From an uncultured Balneola sp. (GTDB taxonomy: Bacteria > Bacteroidota > Rhodothermia > Balneolales > Balneolaceae): a stretch of DNA of 64,000 nt. A program made the translations under genes and the position numbers. A model generated the notes under the pieces. That model did not search any database. It was not told where the DNA came from and saw only the letters and a list, made by a program, of their open reading frames with translations. Each line of letters begins with the position of its first letter. Positions within the stretch are counted from its first letter, which is position 1. This document shows positions 7,291-16,530 of the stretch, piece after piece. The DNA lies in the NCBI GenBank assembly GCA_913058495.1, contig CAJXQC010000005.1:62001-126000 (forward strand), given 5' to 3'.

Positions 7291-10200
7291 ATGAAGAGAA
7301 AGAGATATTATAAAATAGCATGCTTAGCACTGTTAGGTTTGCTTTTTGCGGTGCAGTCTACTGTAGCGCAATATACAGTAAGCGGAAAAATAACAGATTC
7401 TGAGACCGGGAGAGCCCTGATCGGAGTAACAGTTTATCATGAAGCTTCAGGCTCCGGAGTAGCATCGGATATAGATGGAAGCTATAGTTTAGAAGTACCA
7501 AGCGGAGATGCAGTGTTGCGTTTTACATCTGTCGGGTACTTAAATCAAAATATTGATGTTACAGGAACAGATGGAGAATTGGTAACTCTGGATGTTCAGA
7601 TGAAAGAAGATGTTGCGAACTTAGATGAGCTGGTAGTTACCGGTTTAGCTTCATCAGTTAAGAGGTCCAATGTCGCAAATGCTGTTTCATCTATTTCAGC
7701 CGAAAAATTAACAGGATCCACAGAGCCTCAAACAATAGATGGAGCTTTACATGGCAAATTAGTAGGGGCAAATATTGTCCAAAACTCAGGTGCCCCGGGC
7801 GGTGGTATTTCCATAAAACTAAGAGGAATTACAACAGTAACCGGAGCTTCAGAACCACTTTATATAATAGATGGTGTCTATGTTAATAACTCAGCGATTT
7901 CGAATGGTGCAAATCCCGTGACTTCTGCTGATACAGATGGTGGTCTTGCATCCTCGCAAGATAATCCGGCTAACAGGATTGCCGATTTAAACCCAAATGA
8001 TATTGAGAGTATTGAGGTGCTGAAGGGAGCGTCTGCGGCCGCAATATATGGAGCAAGAGCAAATGCGGGTGTTGTTATTATAACAACCAAGAAAGGATCT
8101 GCCGGCAGAACAGAAATTAATTACTCTCAAAATATTGGGTTTTCCAGTATTTTGAATAAAGTTGGAACAAGAGAATTTACTGAGCAAAGAGTACGTGACA
8201 CTTTTGGCGATGATGCAGCTGATAATTTTTTAAGCGCTCAGGAAAATGGTACGCTTCGTGATTACGAGGAACTGGTGTATGGTAGAGAAGGATTGCTTAC
8301 CAATAGCAGATTGAGTGTTTCCGGTGGAAGCGAGAAAACACAGTTTTTCATTTCAGGTAATATTCAGGATGAAGAAGGCATCGTAGAAAACACTGGTTTC
8401 GATCGCAAAACTTTCAGAGCAAATGTAGATCATAATCTGTCAAAGGTTGTAGATTTCTCTGTTCAGACTAACTATATAAATTCCGGAGCTCAAAGAGGAG
8501 TAACAAACAATGATAATGCCGGTGTTTCTTATGGAGTGGCACTAACATCCACGTTACCCTGGAATAATTTACTTCCGGACGAAAACGGTAACTACCCCAA
8601 CAACCCTACTGCAGGTTCAAATCCGTTACAAACCATTGCACTTTCAACAATTGATGAGACAACAAACAGATTCATTGGCGGTGCAAATATAAGATTGAAC
8701 TTATTAAATGATTCAGGCAATTCACTACAGGTAAATCTAAGTGGAGGTGTAGATTATTATTTATTAGAATCGGTTTTATACTTTCCAGAGTTACTCCAGT
8801 TCCAACAAGGTGGAGCAACTGCTACAAACGGGTTTTTTTCAAGAGGAAATACAACAGTACTAAATACTAATTTATCTGCAACAGCATTATTTTCTACCCA
8901 AATTTCAGAGTTAGGGCTTACTTCTCAATTGGGAATTACAAGACTTGATTTTGATGAAGACAGAGAGCTTACACAGGCTACAAATTTGGTAGCAGGTCAG
9001 GCTAATCTTGAGCAGGCAGGAAATACTTCCGTTTTTAACAGAGTATTAAACCAAAAAGATATTGGATACTTTTTTCAACAGGAAGCAAACTTTGAAGACA
9101 AGTTAATAGGAACAATTGGAATAAGATTCGATCAATCTTCATTAATCGGAGATCCCAATAAACTATATGCATTTCCTAAAGCCTCATTAGCTGCTAATAT
9201 TAATAATTTTGAATTTTGGAGTACTGATGAAGTTTCGCAGTTGAAATTAAGAGTTGCTTATGGTGAGTCTGGAGGTATTCCAAATCCTAATCGAGTCTCA
9301 TTACAACAGCCTCGTTTCACGGTACTAGGCCCTGCTAACATAGGTGGGCAAACAGGCTCGTTAATAGGAGGAACAAGAGGAAACAATGAAATAAAGCCGG
9401 AAAGATCTAAAGAGTTCGAAGCAGGATTTGATCTGGGTTTTTATGAAAATCGGATTAATCTTGAAGCAACTTATTATAACAAAACGGTTGAAGACTTAAT
9501 TTTAACTGCAAATGTTCCCCAATCAACAGGATTTGTAAACCAAATAGTAAACGCAGGAACGTTAGAAAATAATGGCGTTGAACTTGCATTAAATGTAAAT
9601 CCGGTTAGAAACCCAGATATTTCATGGAACTCCAGAACCAGTTTTTTCATGAATAGAGCTGAAATTACCAGTTTGGGAGTGCCTGCATTTATTACAGGAG
9701 GATTCTCAACAACATTAGGAGCGTTTAAAATCGAAGAAGGGGAATCGCCTACTCAAATTATAGGTAGAACACCTTCTTCACCCGATACAGATGTAAAGTT
9801 GGGAGATGCTGAACCTGATTTCAGAATGTCATTTTTTAATGAGATCAGTTTTCTGGGGAGCTTCGACTTTTCAATGCTATGGGATCTAAAACAAGGTGGA
9901 GAAGGTATAAACCTAACCAATTTGTTGTCAGATTTCGGAGGAACAACTTTTGATTATGATCAAGATTCCAATGGAGATGGAGTTTTAAACTCAACAGAAA
10001 GGATAAATGCTTTCTTTAGCGGAACAAACACAGCAGTATTTGTGGAAGATACCGGCTATCTGAAATTAAGAGAGGTAGCCTTGTATTATACTCTACCCGT
10101 TTCATCATTAAGGAATATCTATGATGGCATCAGAAACGTCAAAGTTGGTGTTTCAGCTCAAAACCTTCTGCTCATTTCAGACTACAGTGGCTATGACCCG

Positions 10201-10302
10201 GAGGTTTCAAATTTCGGTAACAACGGAATTTCAACCGGAGTTGATGTAGCACCCTTTCCTTCTTCAAGAAGGGTGTTCTTCCATTTTTCAATAGGACTAT
10301 AA
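7291..10302 (+). CDS. SusC/RagA family TonB-linked outer membrane receptor
   Basis: A 1003-residue outer-membrane transporter. A signal peptide ends VQSTVAQ at about residue 26. A carboxypeptidase-regulatory-like beta domain follows (about 28-110, VSGKITDSETG...GVASDIDGSY), then the plug (LNPNDIESIEVLKGASAAAI with GARANAGVVIITTKKG) and a large beta-barrel ending in a C-terminal aromatic strand (FFHFSIGL). There is no STN domain, so it should not signal to a FecR/sigma pair, unlike the second SusC in this window. SusD follows 20 bases later. The substrate is unknown; the pair precedes 2-hydroxyglutarate enzymes but a strong terminator separates them. Confidence 0.95.
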   Translation: MKRKRYYKIACLALLGLLFAVQSTVAQYTVSGKITDSETGRALIGVTVYHEASGSGVASDIDGSYSLEVPSGDAVLRFTSVGYLNQNIDVTGTDGELVTLDVQMKEDVANLDELVVTGLASSVKRSNVANAVSSISAEKLTGSTEPQTIDGALHGKLVGANIVQNSGAPGGGISIKLRGITTVTGASEPLYIIDGVYVNNSAISNGANPVTSADTDGGLASSQDNPANRIADLNPNDIESIEVLKGASAAAIYGARANAGVVIITTKKGSAGRTEINYSQNIGFSSILNKVGTREFTEQRVRDTFGDDAADNFLSAQENGTLRDYEELVYGREGLLTNSRLSVSGGSEKTQFFISGNIQDEEGIVENTGFDRKTFRANVDHNLSKVVDFSVQTNYINSGAQRGVTNNDNAGVSYGVALTSTLPWNNLLPDENGNYPNNPTAGSNPLQTIALSTIDETTNRFIGGANIRLNLLNDSGNSLQVNLSGGVDYYLLESVLYFPELLQFQQGGATATNGFFSRGNTTVLNTNLSATALFSTQISELGLTSQLGITRLDFDEDRELTQATNLVAGQANLEQAGNTSVFNRVLNQKDIGYFFQQEANFEDKLIGTIGIRFDQSSLIGDPNKLYAFPKASLAANINNFEFWSTDEVSQLKLRVAYGESGGIPNPNRVSLQQPRFTVLGPANIGGQTGSLIGGTRGNNEIKPERSKEFEAGFDLGFYENRINLEATYYNKTVEDLILTANVPQSTGFVNQIVNAGTLENNGVELALNVNPVRNPDISWNSRTSFFMNRAEITSLGVPAFITGGFSTTLGAFKIEEGESPTQIIGRTPSSPDTDVKLGDAEPDFRMSFFNEISFLGSFDFSMLWDLKQGGEGINLTNLLSDFGGTTFDYDQDSNGDGVLNSTERINAFFSGTNTAVFVEDTGYLKLREVALYYTLPVSSLRNIYDGIRNVKVGVSAQNLLLISDYSGYDPEVSNFGNNGISTGVDVAPFPSSRRVFFHFSIGL

Positions 10303-10322
10303 TTTAACTTGAGAGTATTATT

Positions 10323-11678
10323 ATGAAATTTTTAAAATTAGCATTTACAATTTGCGCAGCCAGCTTGATATTTCAAGCTTGTGATATAACAAAACCAGTT
10401 AATCCAAACCAACCAGGCCCAGACAGCTTTACAGAGAACTCAACAAATCAACAATTGAATTTGTTAGTTGTTGGAAGTTTATCTCAAATGAGAACCAATT
10501 ATGGTACCTATATTGATGCTGTTGGTATAATTGGAAGAGAGCACTATCGGTTTTCCGGTTCAGATCCTCGGTTTGTAGGAGATCTTTTAGGAGCTCAAGG
10601 TGGTCAACTTGATGACAACGCGTTTTATACAACAAATCCATATACGGCGCGCTATGCAACAATAAAGAATACTAACCTTATTATTGAAGGAGCAACAAAT
10701 ACAACATCTAATACAGTATCAGATTCAGATCGCGAGGCTTATTTAGGTTTTGCAAAAACCATAAAAGCACACGAACTACTGTTAGCTCTTAACCAACAAT
10801 TTCAAAATGGAATAAGAGTGGATGTTGACGAGCCTGATAACTTAGGTCCGTTCTTAAATTACGATGATGCACTAGCTAACTTGGCAAGTCTTTTAAATGA
10901 AGCTCAGACTAACCTTCTGGCGGCAGATTCGTTACTTCCATTTCCATTAACAAATGGATTCAGTGATTTTGACACTCCTTCCGCTACAATGGACAGAGAC
11001 TCATTTGTACAATTAAACAGGTCTTTAGCTGCAAGAATAGCGCTTTATAGAGAAAATTACGATGAAGCCATTACGTTTGCAGAAGATAGTTTTCTGGATT
11101 TGACAGGTAATTTAGAAACAGGAGCTTACCATGTTTTTTCTGCAAACTCAGGAGATCAATTAAATCCATTATTTTTGGCGTTAAATTCAACCGGGGATTT
11201 AAGAACTGCACATCCGGATTGGTTAGATGATGCCGAAGCTGGAGATAATAGATTAGATAATGCCGTTGCAAGAAATGAGCCATTTTCTAATTCAGGTCTT
11301 ACAGGAACTCATGACGTATTCGTTTACACATCAAATACCGATGCCATTCCGTTTATTAGAAACGGTGAGCTTGTATTAATTTATGCTGAGGCTAAGATCC
11401 AGAGAAACCAAGGTACAGACCTTGCGGATGCTGTGGATGCATTAAACCTGGTAAGGAATAATGCGGATCTGCCGGATTATTCAGGGCCAATTACACAATC
11501 GGATCTTATCACTGAAATGTTGAAGCAAAGAAGATATGAACTTTGGTTTGAAGGACATAGATGGATAGATGCCAGACGTTACGATATCTTAGATGACCTG
11601 ACTATAGATCGAGCCGGTGATATTGTTCACGAACAATTCCCGCGACCATTCAATGAGAAAGGTGTACAAGGTGGTTAA
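10323..11678 (+). CDS. SusD/RagB family outer membrane lipoprotein
   Basis: The surface-exposed partner that lids the SusC transporter and binds its substrate. The 451-residue protein begins with a lipoprotein signal and lipobox IFQAC (Cys near residue 20). The helical TPR-like body is followed by the family's C-terminal signature: RNGELVLIYAEAKIQRN, then LKQRRYELWFEGHRWIDARRY. It lies 20 bases after its SusC partner and is followed by a strong terminator, so the pair is a two-gene unit. At 451 residues it is slightly shorter than many SusD proteins. The ligand cannot be predicted from the sequence. Confidence 0.94.
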   Translation: MKFLKLAFTICAASLIFQACDITKPVNPNQPGPDSFTENSTNQQLNLLVVGSLSQMRTNYGTYIDAVGIIGREHYRFSGSDPRFVGDLLGAQGGQLDDNAFYTTNPYTARYATIKNTNLIIEGATNTTSNTVSDSDREAYLGFAKTIKAHELLLALNQQFQNGIRVDVDEPDNLGPFLNYDDALANLASLLNEAQTNLLAADSLLPFPLTNGFSDFDTPSATMDRDSFVQLNRSLAARIALYRENYDEAITFAEDSFLDLTGNLETGAYHVFSANSGDQLNPLFLALNSTGDLRTAHPDWLDDAEAGDNRLDNAVARNEPFSNSGLTGTHDVFVYTSNTDAIPFIRNGELVLIYAEAKIQRNQGTDLADAVDALNLVRNNADLPDYSGPITQSDLITEMLKQRRYELWFEGHRWIDARRYDILDDLTIDRAGDIVHEQFPRPFNEKGVQGG

Positions 11679-11694
11679 AGTATATTAACGATTA

Positions 11695-11727
11695 AAAGCC
11701 CTCTTATTTAAGAGGGCTTTTTTTTTG
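11695..11727 (+). terminator. Rho-independent terminator after the SusC/SusD pair
   Basis: AAAGCCCTCTTA (11695-11706) pairs with TAAGAGGGCTTT (11709-11720) and is followed by a T run to 11726. A 12-pair stem with a minimal loop; one of the strongest terminators in the window. Confidence 0.9.
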
Positions 11728-11747
11728 AATATGAATTATCTTAAAAA

Positions 11748-12959
11748 ATGCAGAATAAAATATATGACTTCACAATTGTTGGAGCAGGAATAGTAGGGCT
11801 CTCTACCGCATACAAACTTTCATTGGCAATACCAGAAGCAAAGATTTTAGTTCTTGAAAAAGAGAATAAAGTTGCTGCTCATCAAACTGGAAAGAATTCA
11901 GGGGTGATACATTCAGGAATTTACTATAAACCCGGAAGTTATAAGGCTAAGAATTGCATTAATGGTCGTCATCAACTAGTGGATTTCTGCAATGAGAATA
12001 ACGTCAATATTGATATATGTGGGAAAGTTATTGTAGCAACCGAAGAAGATGAGCTTACGAGGCTGGATACGATTTATAATCGTGGTCTAGAAAACAAGAT
12101 AGAAGGTTTAGAAAAAATTGATCCATTACAATTAACTGAAATAGAGCCATATGCTAAAGGAGTGGGAGCGATTAAAGTACCTTGCGCAGGTATCGTAGAT
12201 TATGCCGGAATGTGTGTAAAGCTAAAGGAAAAGATCGTTCAGGCTGATGGAGAAGTATTTTTTGGAGAGCAGGTTGTTAATATCAAAACCAAAAAAGATT
12301 ATGTCGAGATAGACACGAAAAAGAATAAATACAGAACCGGTTTTGTAATTAATTGTGCCGGTTTGTATTGTGATCATGTAGCAAGATTAGCCGGAGTAAA
12401 ATCACCAATTCAGATAGTCCCTTTTAAAGGAGAATACTACGAACTAAAATCCGAAGCTGAATATTTAGTAAATCATTTGATCTATCCTCTTCCGCACAAA
12501 GATTTTCCATTTCTGGGCGTTCATTTCACTCGGATGGCAAACGGAGGGATAGAGTGCGGGCCCAATGCTGTTCCGGTTTTTAAACGAGAAGGATATAATA
12601 AGTTATCTTTCAATATGAATGAGGCGTTGGAGATGATGAACTTCTCAGGGTTTTGGAAGCTCTCTTTTAAACACTGGAGAATGGGATTAGATGAGTATCA
12701 CAGGTCTCTTTCTAAGTCCGCTTTTGTTAAAGGTCTTCAGAAATTAATTCCCAGCATAAGAAAAGAACATCTAAAAGTGGCGCCATCAGGAGTCAGAGCA
12801 ATGGCTTTGAAAGAAAACGGAGAAATTCTTGACGATTTCTATTTTGAGATTGCAGAAAGACAAATTCACGTTTTGAACGCACCAAGTCCGGCTGCAACTG
12901 CAGGTTTGGCAATTGGAGATGAGATTGTTAGTAAAGTAAAAGATTCGTTCGCAGTTTAG
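11748..12959 (+). CDS. lhgO: L-2-hydroxyglutarate oxidase/dehydrogenase
   Basis: An FAD enzyme of the LhgO (YgaF)/L2HGDH family that oxidises L-2-hydroxyglutarate to 2-oxoglutarate and hands electrons to oxygen or the quinone pool. The 403-residue protein opens with the dinucleotide-binding motif IVGAGIVGLSTAY and continues with the family signature HQTGKNSGVIHSGIYYKPGS. Later come the substrate-pocket segments IECGPNAVPVFKREGY and APSGVRAMALKENGEIL, and a C-terminal SPAATAGLAIGDEIV. The start follows directly after the SusD terminator. The next gene, 36 bases on, is a probable D-2-hydroxyglutarate dehydrogenase, which supports the assignment. Confidence 0.93.
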   Translation: MQNKIYDFTIVGAGIVGLSTAYKLSLAIPEAKILVLEKENKVAAHQTGKNSGVIHSGIYYKPGSYKAKNCINGRHQLVDFCNENNVNIDICGKVIVATEEDELTRLDTIYNRGLENKIEGLEKIDPLQLTEIEPYAKGVGAIKVPCAGIVDYAGMCVKLKEKIVQADGEVFFGEQVVNIKTKKDYVEIDTKKNKYRTGFVINCAGLYCDHVARLAGVKSPIQIVPFKGEYYELKSEAEYLVNHLIYPLPHKDFPFLGVHFTRMANGGIECGPNAVPVFKREGYNKLSFNMNEALEMMNFSGFWKLSFKHWRMGLDEYHRSLSKSAFVKGLQKLIPSIRKEHLKVAPSGVRAMALKENGEILDDFYFEIAERQIHVLNAPSPAATAGLAIGDEIVSKVKDSFAV

Positions 12960-12995
12960 ATTTCGTTATAATAAAAAAAATAAAACTGAATAAGA

Positions 12996-15833
12996 TTGAT
13001 CAATAAAGACGCACTCAACAGACAACTCTATGCACAGGACGCATCCATGTATCAGGAATTACCTGAAGGGGTAGCGTTTCCTAAGTCAATAGCTGATATC
13101 CAATATCTCGTTAAGAAAGCAAATAAAGAACAGTTTTCTATAACGGCAAGGAGTGCCGGAACCAGCTTGGCAGGGCAAGCCACCGGGGCGGGGGTAATCA
13201 TGGATGTTTCAAAATTCATGACAAAGATCGTAGAAATAGATCGTGAAAATAAAAAAGCAGTTGTTGAACCCGGGGTAATCCGAGATTCTTTAAACGGGGA
13301 AGCAGGTGAGTATAGTCTTTTATTCGGACCGGATACATCCACCACTAACCGATGTATGATTGGAGGGATGATTGGGAATAATTCGTCAGGTTCATTTTCT
13401 ATAAAGTATAAGACAACAAGAGAGCATGTGTTATCGATGGATGTTGTTTTAAGCGATGGAAGTCGGGCCAAATTTGAGCCTCTTTCTATGTCGGAATTAG
13501 AAGAAAAGAAAAAACTTGGGAACTTAGAAGGAAGTATTTACCGGGGAATGATCTCTTTACTTGAAAAAAATAAAGAGCTTATAAGAGCAAATTATCCGCA
13601 TCCGGAGATAATCAGAAGAAACACAGGATACGCTCTGGACAGGTTACTTGAGATGGAGCCTTTTTCTCCCGGCGGGCAAGCTTTTAATTTATGTGAATTG
13701 CTGTGTGGTAGCGAAGGAACACTGGCAATGACAGGATCAGCTACTTTAAATCTTGTTGAAACAGATTCTATTCAAAAGATAGTGATACCTCATTTCAATA
13801 CTATTCATGAGTCGATGTTAGCCACTATTGAGGCAGTAAAATATGAACCTAGTGCCGTTGAGCTTATCGACAATATTATTCTGAACGCTACAAAAGGAAA
13901 TCCGGAGCAATCTCAAAACAGATTTTTTCTGGATAAGGAGCCTAATAGTATACTTGTAGTACAATTTATAGGTAATGATGAAGCCGAAATCGATTTGAAA
14001 ATAGATCAATTGATACAATCTCTCAGCAAAAAAGGGCTGGGCTATTCATACCCTGTGCTATCGGACGCATCAGAGATGAAAAGCGTTTTCGACCTGAGAA
14101 AAGCAGGGCTTGGACTGTTAATGGGGTTAGGAAAAGAAGCAAGGTCACCAACTTTTTGCGAAGATACAGCAGTTCGGGTTCAGGATTTACCTGAATATGT
14201 GAAACGTTTTCAGAAAATTCTGGATAAGCACGAAACAACGTGTGTTTTCTATGCCCACGCTTCAGTTGGTGAGCTACACCTTCGTCCGATGATAGATACG
14301 ATGACTGATGAAGGTATTGAAAAAATGAAAGTGATGGCCGAAGAAATAGCCGAGCTTGTTGGAGAATTCAGAGGTTCTTTATCCGGGGAACATGGAGATG
14401 GAAGAGCAAGAGCTCCATATATTGAAAAAGTTCTTGGGAAAGAAATGATGCCGGTTTTGAAGCAGGTAAAAGAAATCTGGGATCCCAACTACATATTCAA
14501 TCCGGGCAAAATTATTGATGCAAAACCTATTGAAGAAGATTTAAGATTCTCACCAAAATATTATTCTGAATCTGTTAGCACAGAATTTTATTGGCGAAAG
14601 GAAGGTAGTTTAAATGAAGCTTTAGAACTTTGTAATGGTGCCGGGGTATGCAGAAAACTTTCTGTCAGTGGTGGCACAATGTGCCCATCTTATATGGCAA
14701 CTACCGATGAAAAAGATAGCACAAGAGGCAGGGCAAATGTATTCAGGCAAGTTTTTGAAGGCCAAGAGCCGGATAGGTTCAAATCCAAAGAACTAAAGGA
14801 AGCTCTGGATCTTTGCCTGAGCTGCAAAGCTTGCAAAAGTGAATGTCCGGCCAACGTGGATATGGCTAAAATGAAGGCGGAGTTCATGAATGGGTGGCAT
14901 CAAAATCACAGAAGTACAGTCGGAGAAAAGTTCTTTGTAAACTCATCAAAACTGTATCCTTTGGCGGCTTTATTTCCGGGATTTTCAAACTGGGTATCAG
15001 GTCTTGAGATAACTAAAAAGTTGTTGGAAAATATTGCAGGAATATCTTCATCAAGAACACTTCCTGAATTTTCTGATCAAACTTTCAGGTCATGGTGGAA
15101 ATCTTATAAAAAGAAAGAAGCACCTGAGAAAGTAGCGCTAGTTGTAGACCTCTTTACAAACTATCACGAACCTGAAGTGGCTAAATCAGCAGTATTTGTA
15201 TTAGAAAAAATGGGATTTCAGGTTATAGTTTCGGAAGTAGAAGAACTTGGCCGACCTCAATTATCAAAAGGATTTTTGAAAGAGGCTAAAAAGATCGCTC
15301 ATCATGCCATTTCAGAATTAAAGGAATTTGCAAATAACGAGATCCCTGTAATAGGGTTGGAGCCATCCGAGATATTAACGGTAAAAGATGAATTCCTGGA
15401 TCTGTGCGATGCGCAATATTTAAAAGATGCACATCAAATAACTAAACTATGCTATACTTTTGAAGAGTTTTTGGCTTCAAACATAGAATTGCTTCCTGTA
15501 TCAGAACCTAATGAATCTGTAATTGTTCATGAACATTGTCATGCTAAAGCGCTTACCAAAAAACGATTGTCAAAAAAAGTACTAGAGCATGTTGGGTTTA
15601 AGGTGACAGAATTAGATGCAGGCTGTTGTGGTATGGCGGGAAGTTTTGGATATGAAAAAGATAAGTTTGACTTGTCTATGGAAATCGGAAGCCAACGACT
15701 ATTCCCTGCAATTAAAGAGGATGATAATCGTAGTAATGTATGTGCTTCGGGGTTCTCTTGCAGACATCAGATATTTGACGGAACAGGAACGAAAGCAAAG
15801 CATATAACTCAATTGGTTTCCGATAAAATTTAG
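12996..15833 (+). CDS. FAD-linked oxidase with iron-sulfur domain, probable D-2-hydroxyglutarate dehydrogenase (YdiJ-like)
   Basis: A 945-residue fusion. An FAD_binding_4 domain (about 20-230; RSAGTSLAGQATG, FGPDTSTTNRCMIGGMIGNN) is followed by an FAD-oxidase C-terminal domain (about 240-510; FYAHASVGELHLRPMI, LSGEHGDGRARAPY). Then comes an Fe-S region with a first cysteine group in NGAGVCRK...GTMCPSYMATT and the cluster motif C607-x2-C610-x2-C613-x3-C617-P. A C-terminal CCG-type domain has EHCHAKAL and C877/C878 in GCCGMAGSFG. This is the architecture of E. coli YdiJ, a D-2-hydroxyglutarate dehydrogenase; lactate or glycolate oxidation is the alternative. The TTG start at 12996 lacks a clear ribosome site. 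Adjacent lhgO favours 2-hydroxyglutarate. Confidence 0.85.
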   Translation: MINKDALNRQLYAQDASMYQELPEGVAFPKSIADIQYLVKKANKEQFSITARSAGTSLAGQATGAGVIMDVSKFMTKIVEIDRENKKAVVEPGVIRDSLNGEAGEYSLLFGPDTSTTNRCMIGGMIGNNSSGSFSIKYKTTREHVLSMDVVLSDGSRAKFEPLSMSELEEKKKLGNLEGSIYRGMISLLEKNKELIRANYPHPEIIRRNTGYALDRLLEMEPFSPGGQAFNLCELLCGSEGTLAMTGSATLNLVETDSIQKIVIPHFNTIHESMLATIEAVKYEPSAVELIDNIILNATKGNPEQSQNRFFLDKEPNSILVVQFIGNDEAEIDLKIDQLIQSLSKKGLGYSYPVLSDASEMKSVFDLRKAGLGLLMGLGKEARSPTFCEDTAVRVQDLPEYVKRFQKILDKHETTCVFYAHASVGELHLRPMIDTMTDEGIEKMKVMAEEIAELVGEFRGSLSGEHGDGRARAPYIEKVLGKEMMPVLKQVKEIWDPNYIFNPGKIIDAKPIEEDLRFSPKYYSESVSTEFYWRKEGSLNEALELCNGAGVCRKLSVSGGTMCPSYMATTDEKDSTRGRANVFRQVFEGQEPDRFKSKELKEALDLCLSCKACKSECPANVDMAKMKAEFMNGWHQNHRSTVGEKFFVNSSKLYPLAALFPGFSNWVSGLEITKKLLENIAGISSSRTLPEFSDQTFRSWWKSYKKKEAPEKVALVVDLFTNYHEPEVAKSAVFVLEKMGFQVIVSEVEELGRPQLSKGFLKEAKKIAHHAISELKEFANNEIPVIGLEPSEILTVKDEFLDLCDAQYLKDAHQITKLCYTFEEFLASNIELLPVSEPNESVIVHEHCHAKALTKKRLSKKVLEHVGFKVTELDAGCCGMAGSFGYEKDKFDLSMEIGSQRLFPAIKEDDNRSNVCASGFSCRHQIFDGTGTKAKHITQLVSDKI

Positions 15834-15863
15834 TTAGATTGATATCAATCTAAATGACCCTAT

Positions 15864-16529
15864 ATGAAGAATATTGCACTAATTTTTGGAATCAGTTTGA
15901 TAAGCTATACTGCGAATGCGCAAATCGATTATTCTACTGAGATAGCTCCAATTTTCACCAATAACTGTAATAGTTGCCACGGAGGTGGAGCGAATAATTT
16001 TGATTCATCTCCCTATGATGATTTGATTTCAAGTACAAGCCCGTCGAACAGGTATAATAAAAAACATATTATCCCAAATGATGCTGCAGGAAGTCCATTG
16101 GTAGATAAAATAGAAGCAAGTCCGGATTTTGGAAGCAGGATGCCACAAGGGGGGCAGCTTTCAACCGATGAAATTGCAAAAATAAAGCAATGGATCAACG
16201 AAGGGGCGAATGAACAAGTCCAAACATCAAACGAAGTTGTGACTGATTATCCCGATAAGTTTGAACTTCTTGGTAATTATCCAAACCCGTTTAATCCTAG
16301 TACAGTGGTTCAGTTTCGCTCACCGGTAAGTTCTGAGTTTAAGATCACTGTTTATAACGCGAATGGTCAACAAGTGAATTCATTGGTTGGAAGAGCTGTT
16401 GTTGGACAAAACGATTTCTCAGTCAACCTTTCCGATCAACCAAGCGGGGTTTATTTTTACAGGATCAGAGCAATTTCGAATGTATCAAGCAGTATGATAG
16501 GTTCCGGAAAAATGACTTTGATCAAATAG
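15864..16529 (+). CDS. secreted single-heme c-type cytochrome-like protein with T9SS sorting domain
   Basis: A 221-residue exported protein. After a signal peptide (cleavage near SYTANAQ) comes a short cytochrome-like domain with heme motif C35-N-S-C38-H39 and a candidate axial methionine in SRMPQGGQLS. A linker leads to a C-terminal Por-type sorting domain (about 140-221) with NYPNPFNPST, SGVYFYRI and final MTLIK. Such tails are cleaved and the protein anchored at the cell surface or released by the type IX system. The domain resembles the planctomycete-type cytochrome family. It follows the Fe-S dehydrogenase by 30 bases, so it might take electrons from outside, but a direct link to that cytoplasmic enzyme is only speculation. 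Confidence 0.85.
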   Translation: MKNIALIFGISLISYTANAQIDYSTEIAPIFTNNCNSCHGGGANNFDSSPYDDLISSTSPSNRYNKKHIIPNDAAGSPLVDKIEASPDFGSRMPQGGQLSTDEIAKIKQWINEGANEQVQTSNEVVTDYPDKFELLGNYPNPFNPSTVVQFRSPVSSEFKITVYNANGQQVNSLVGRAVVGQNDFSVNLSDQPSGVYFYRIRAISNVSSSMIGSGKMTLIK

Positions 16530-16530
16530 C

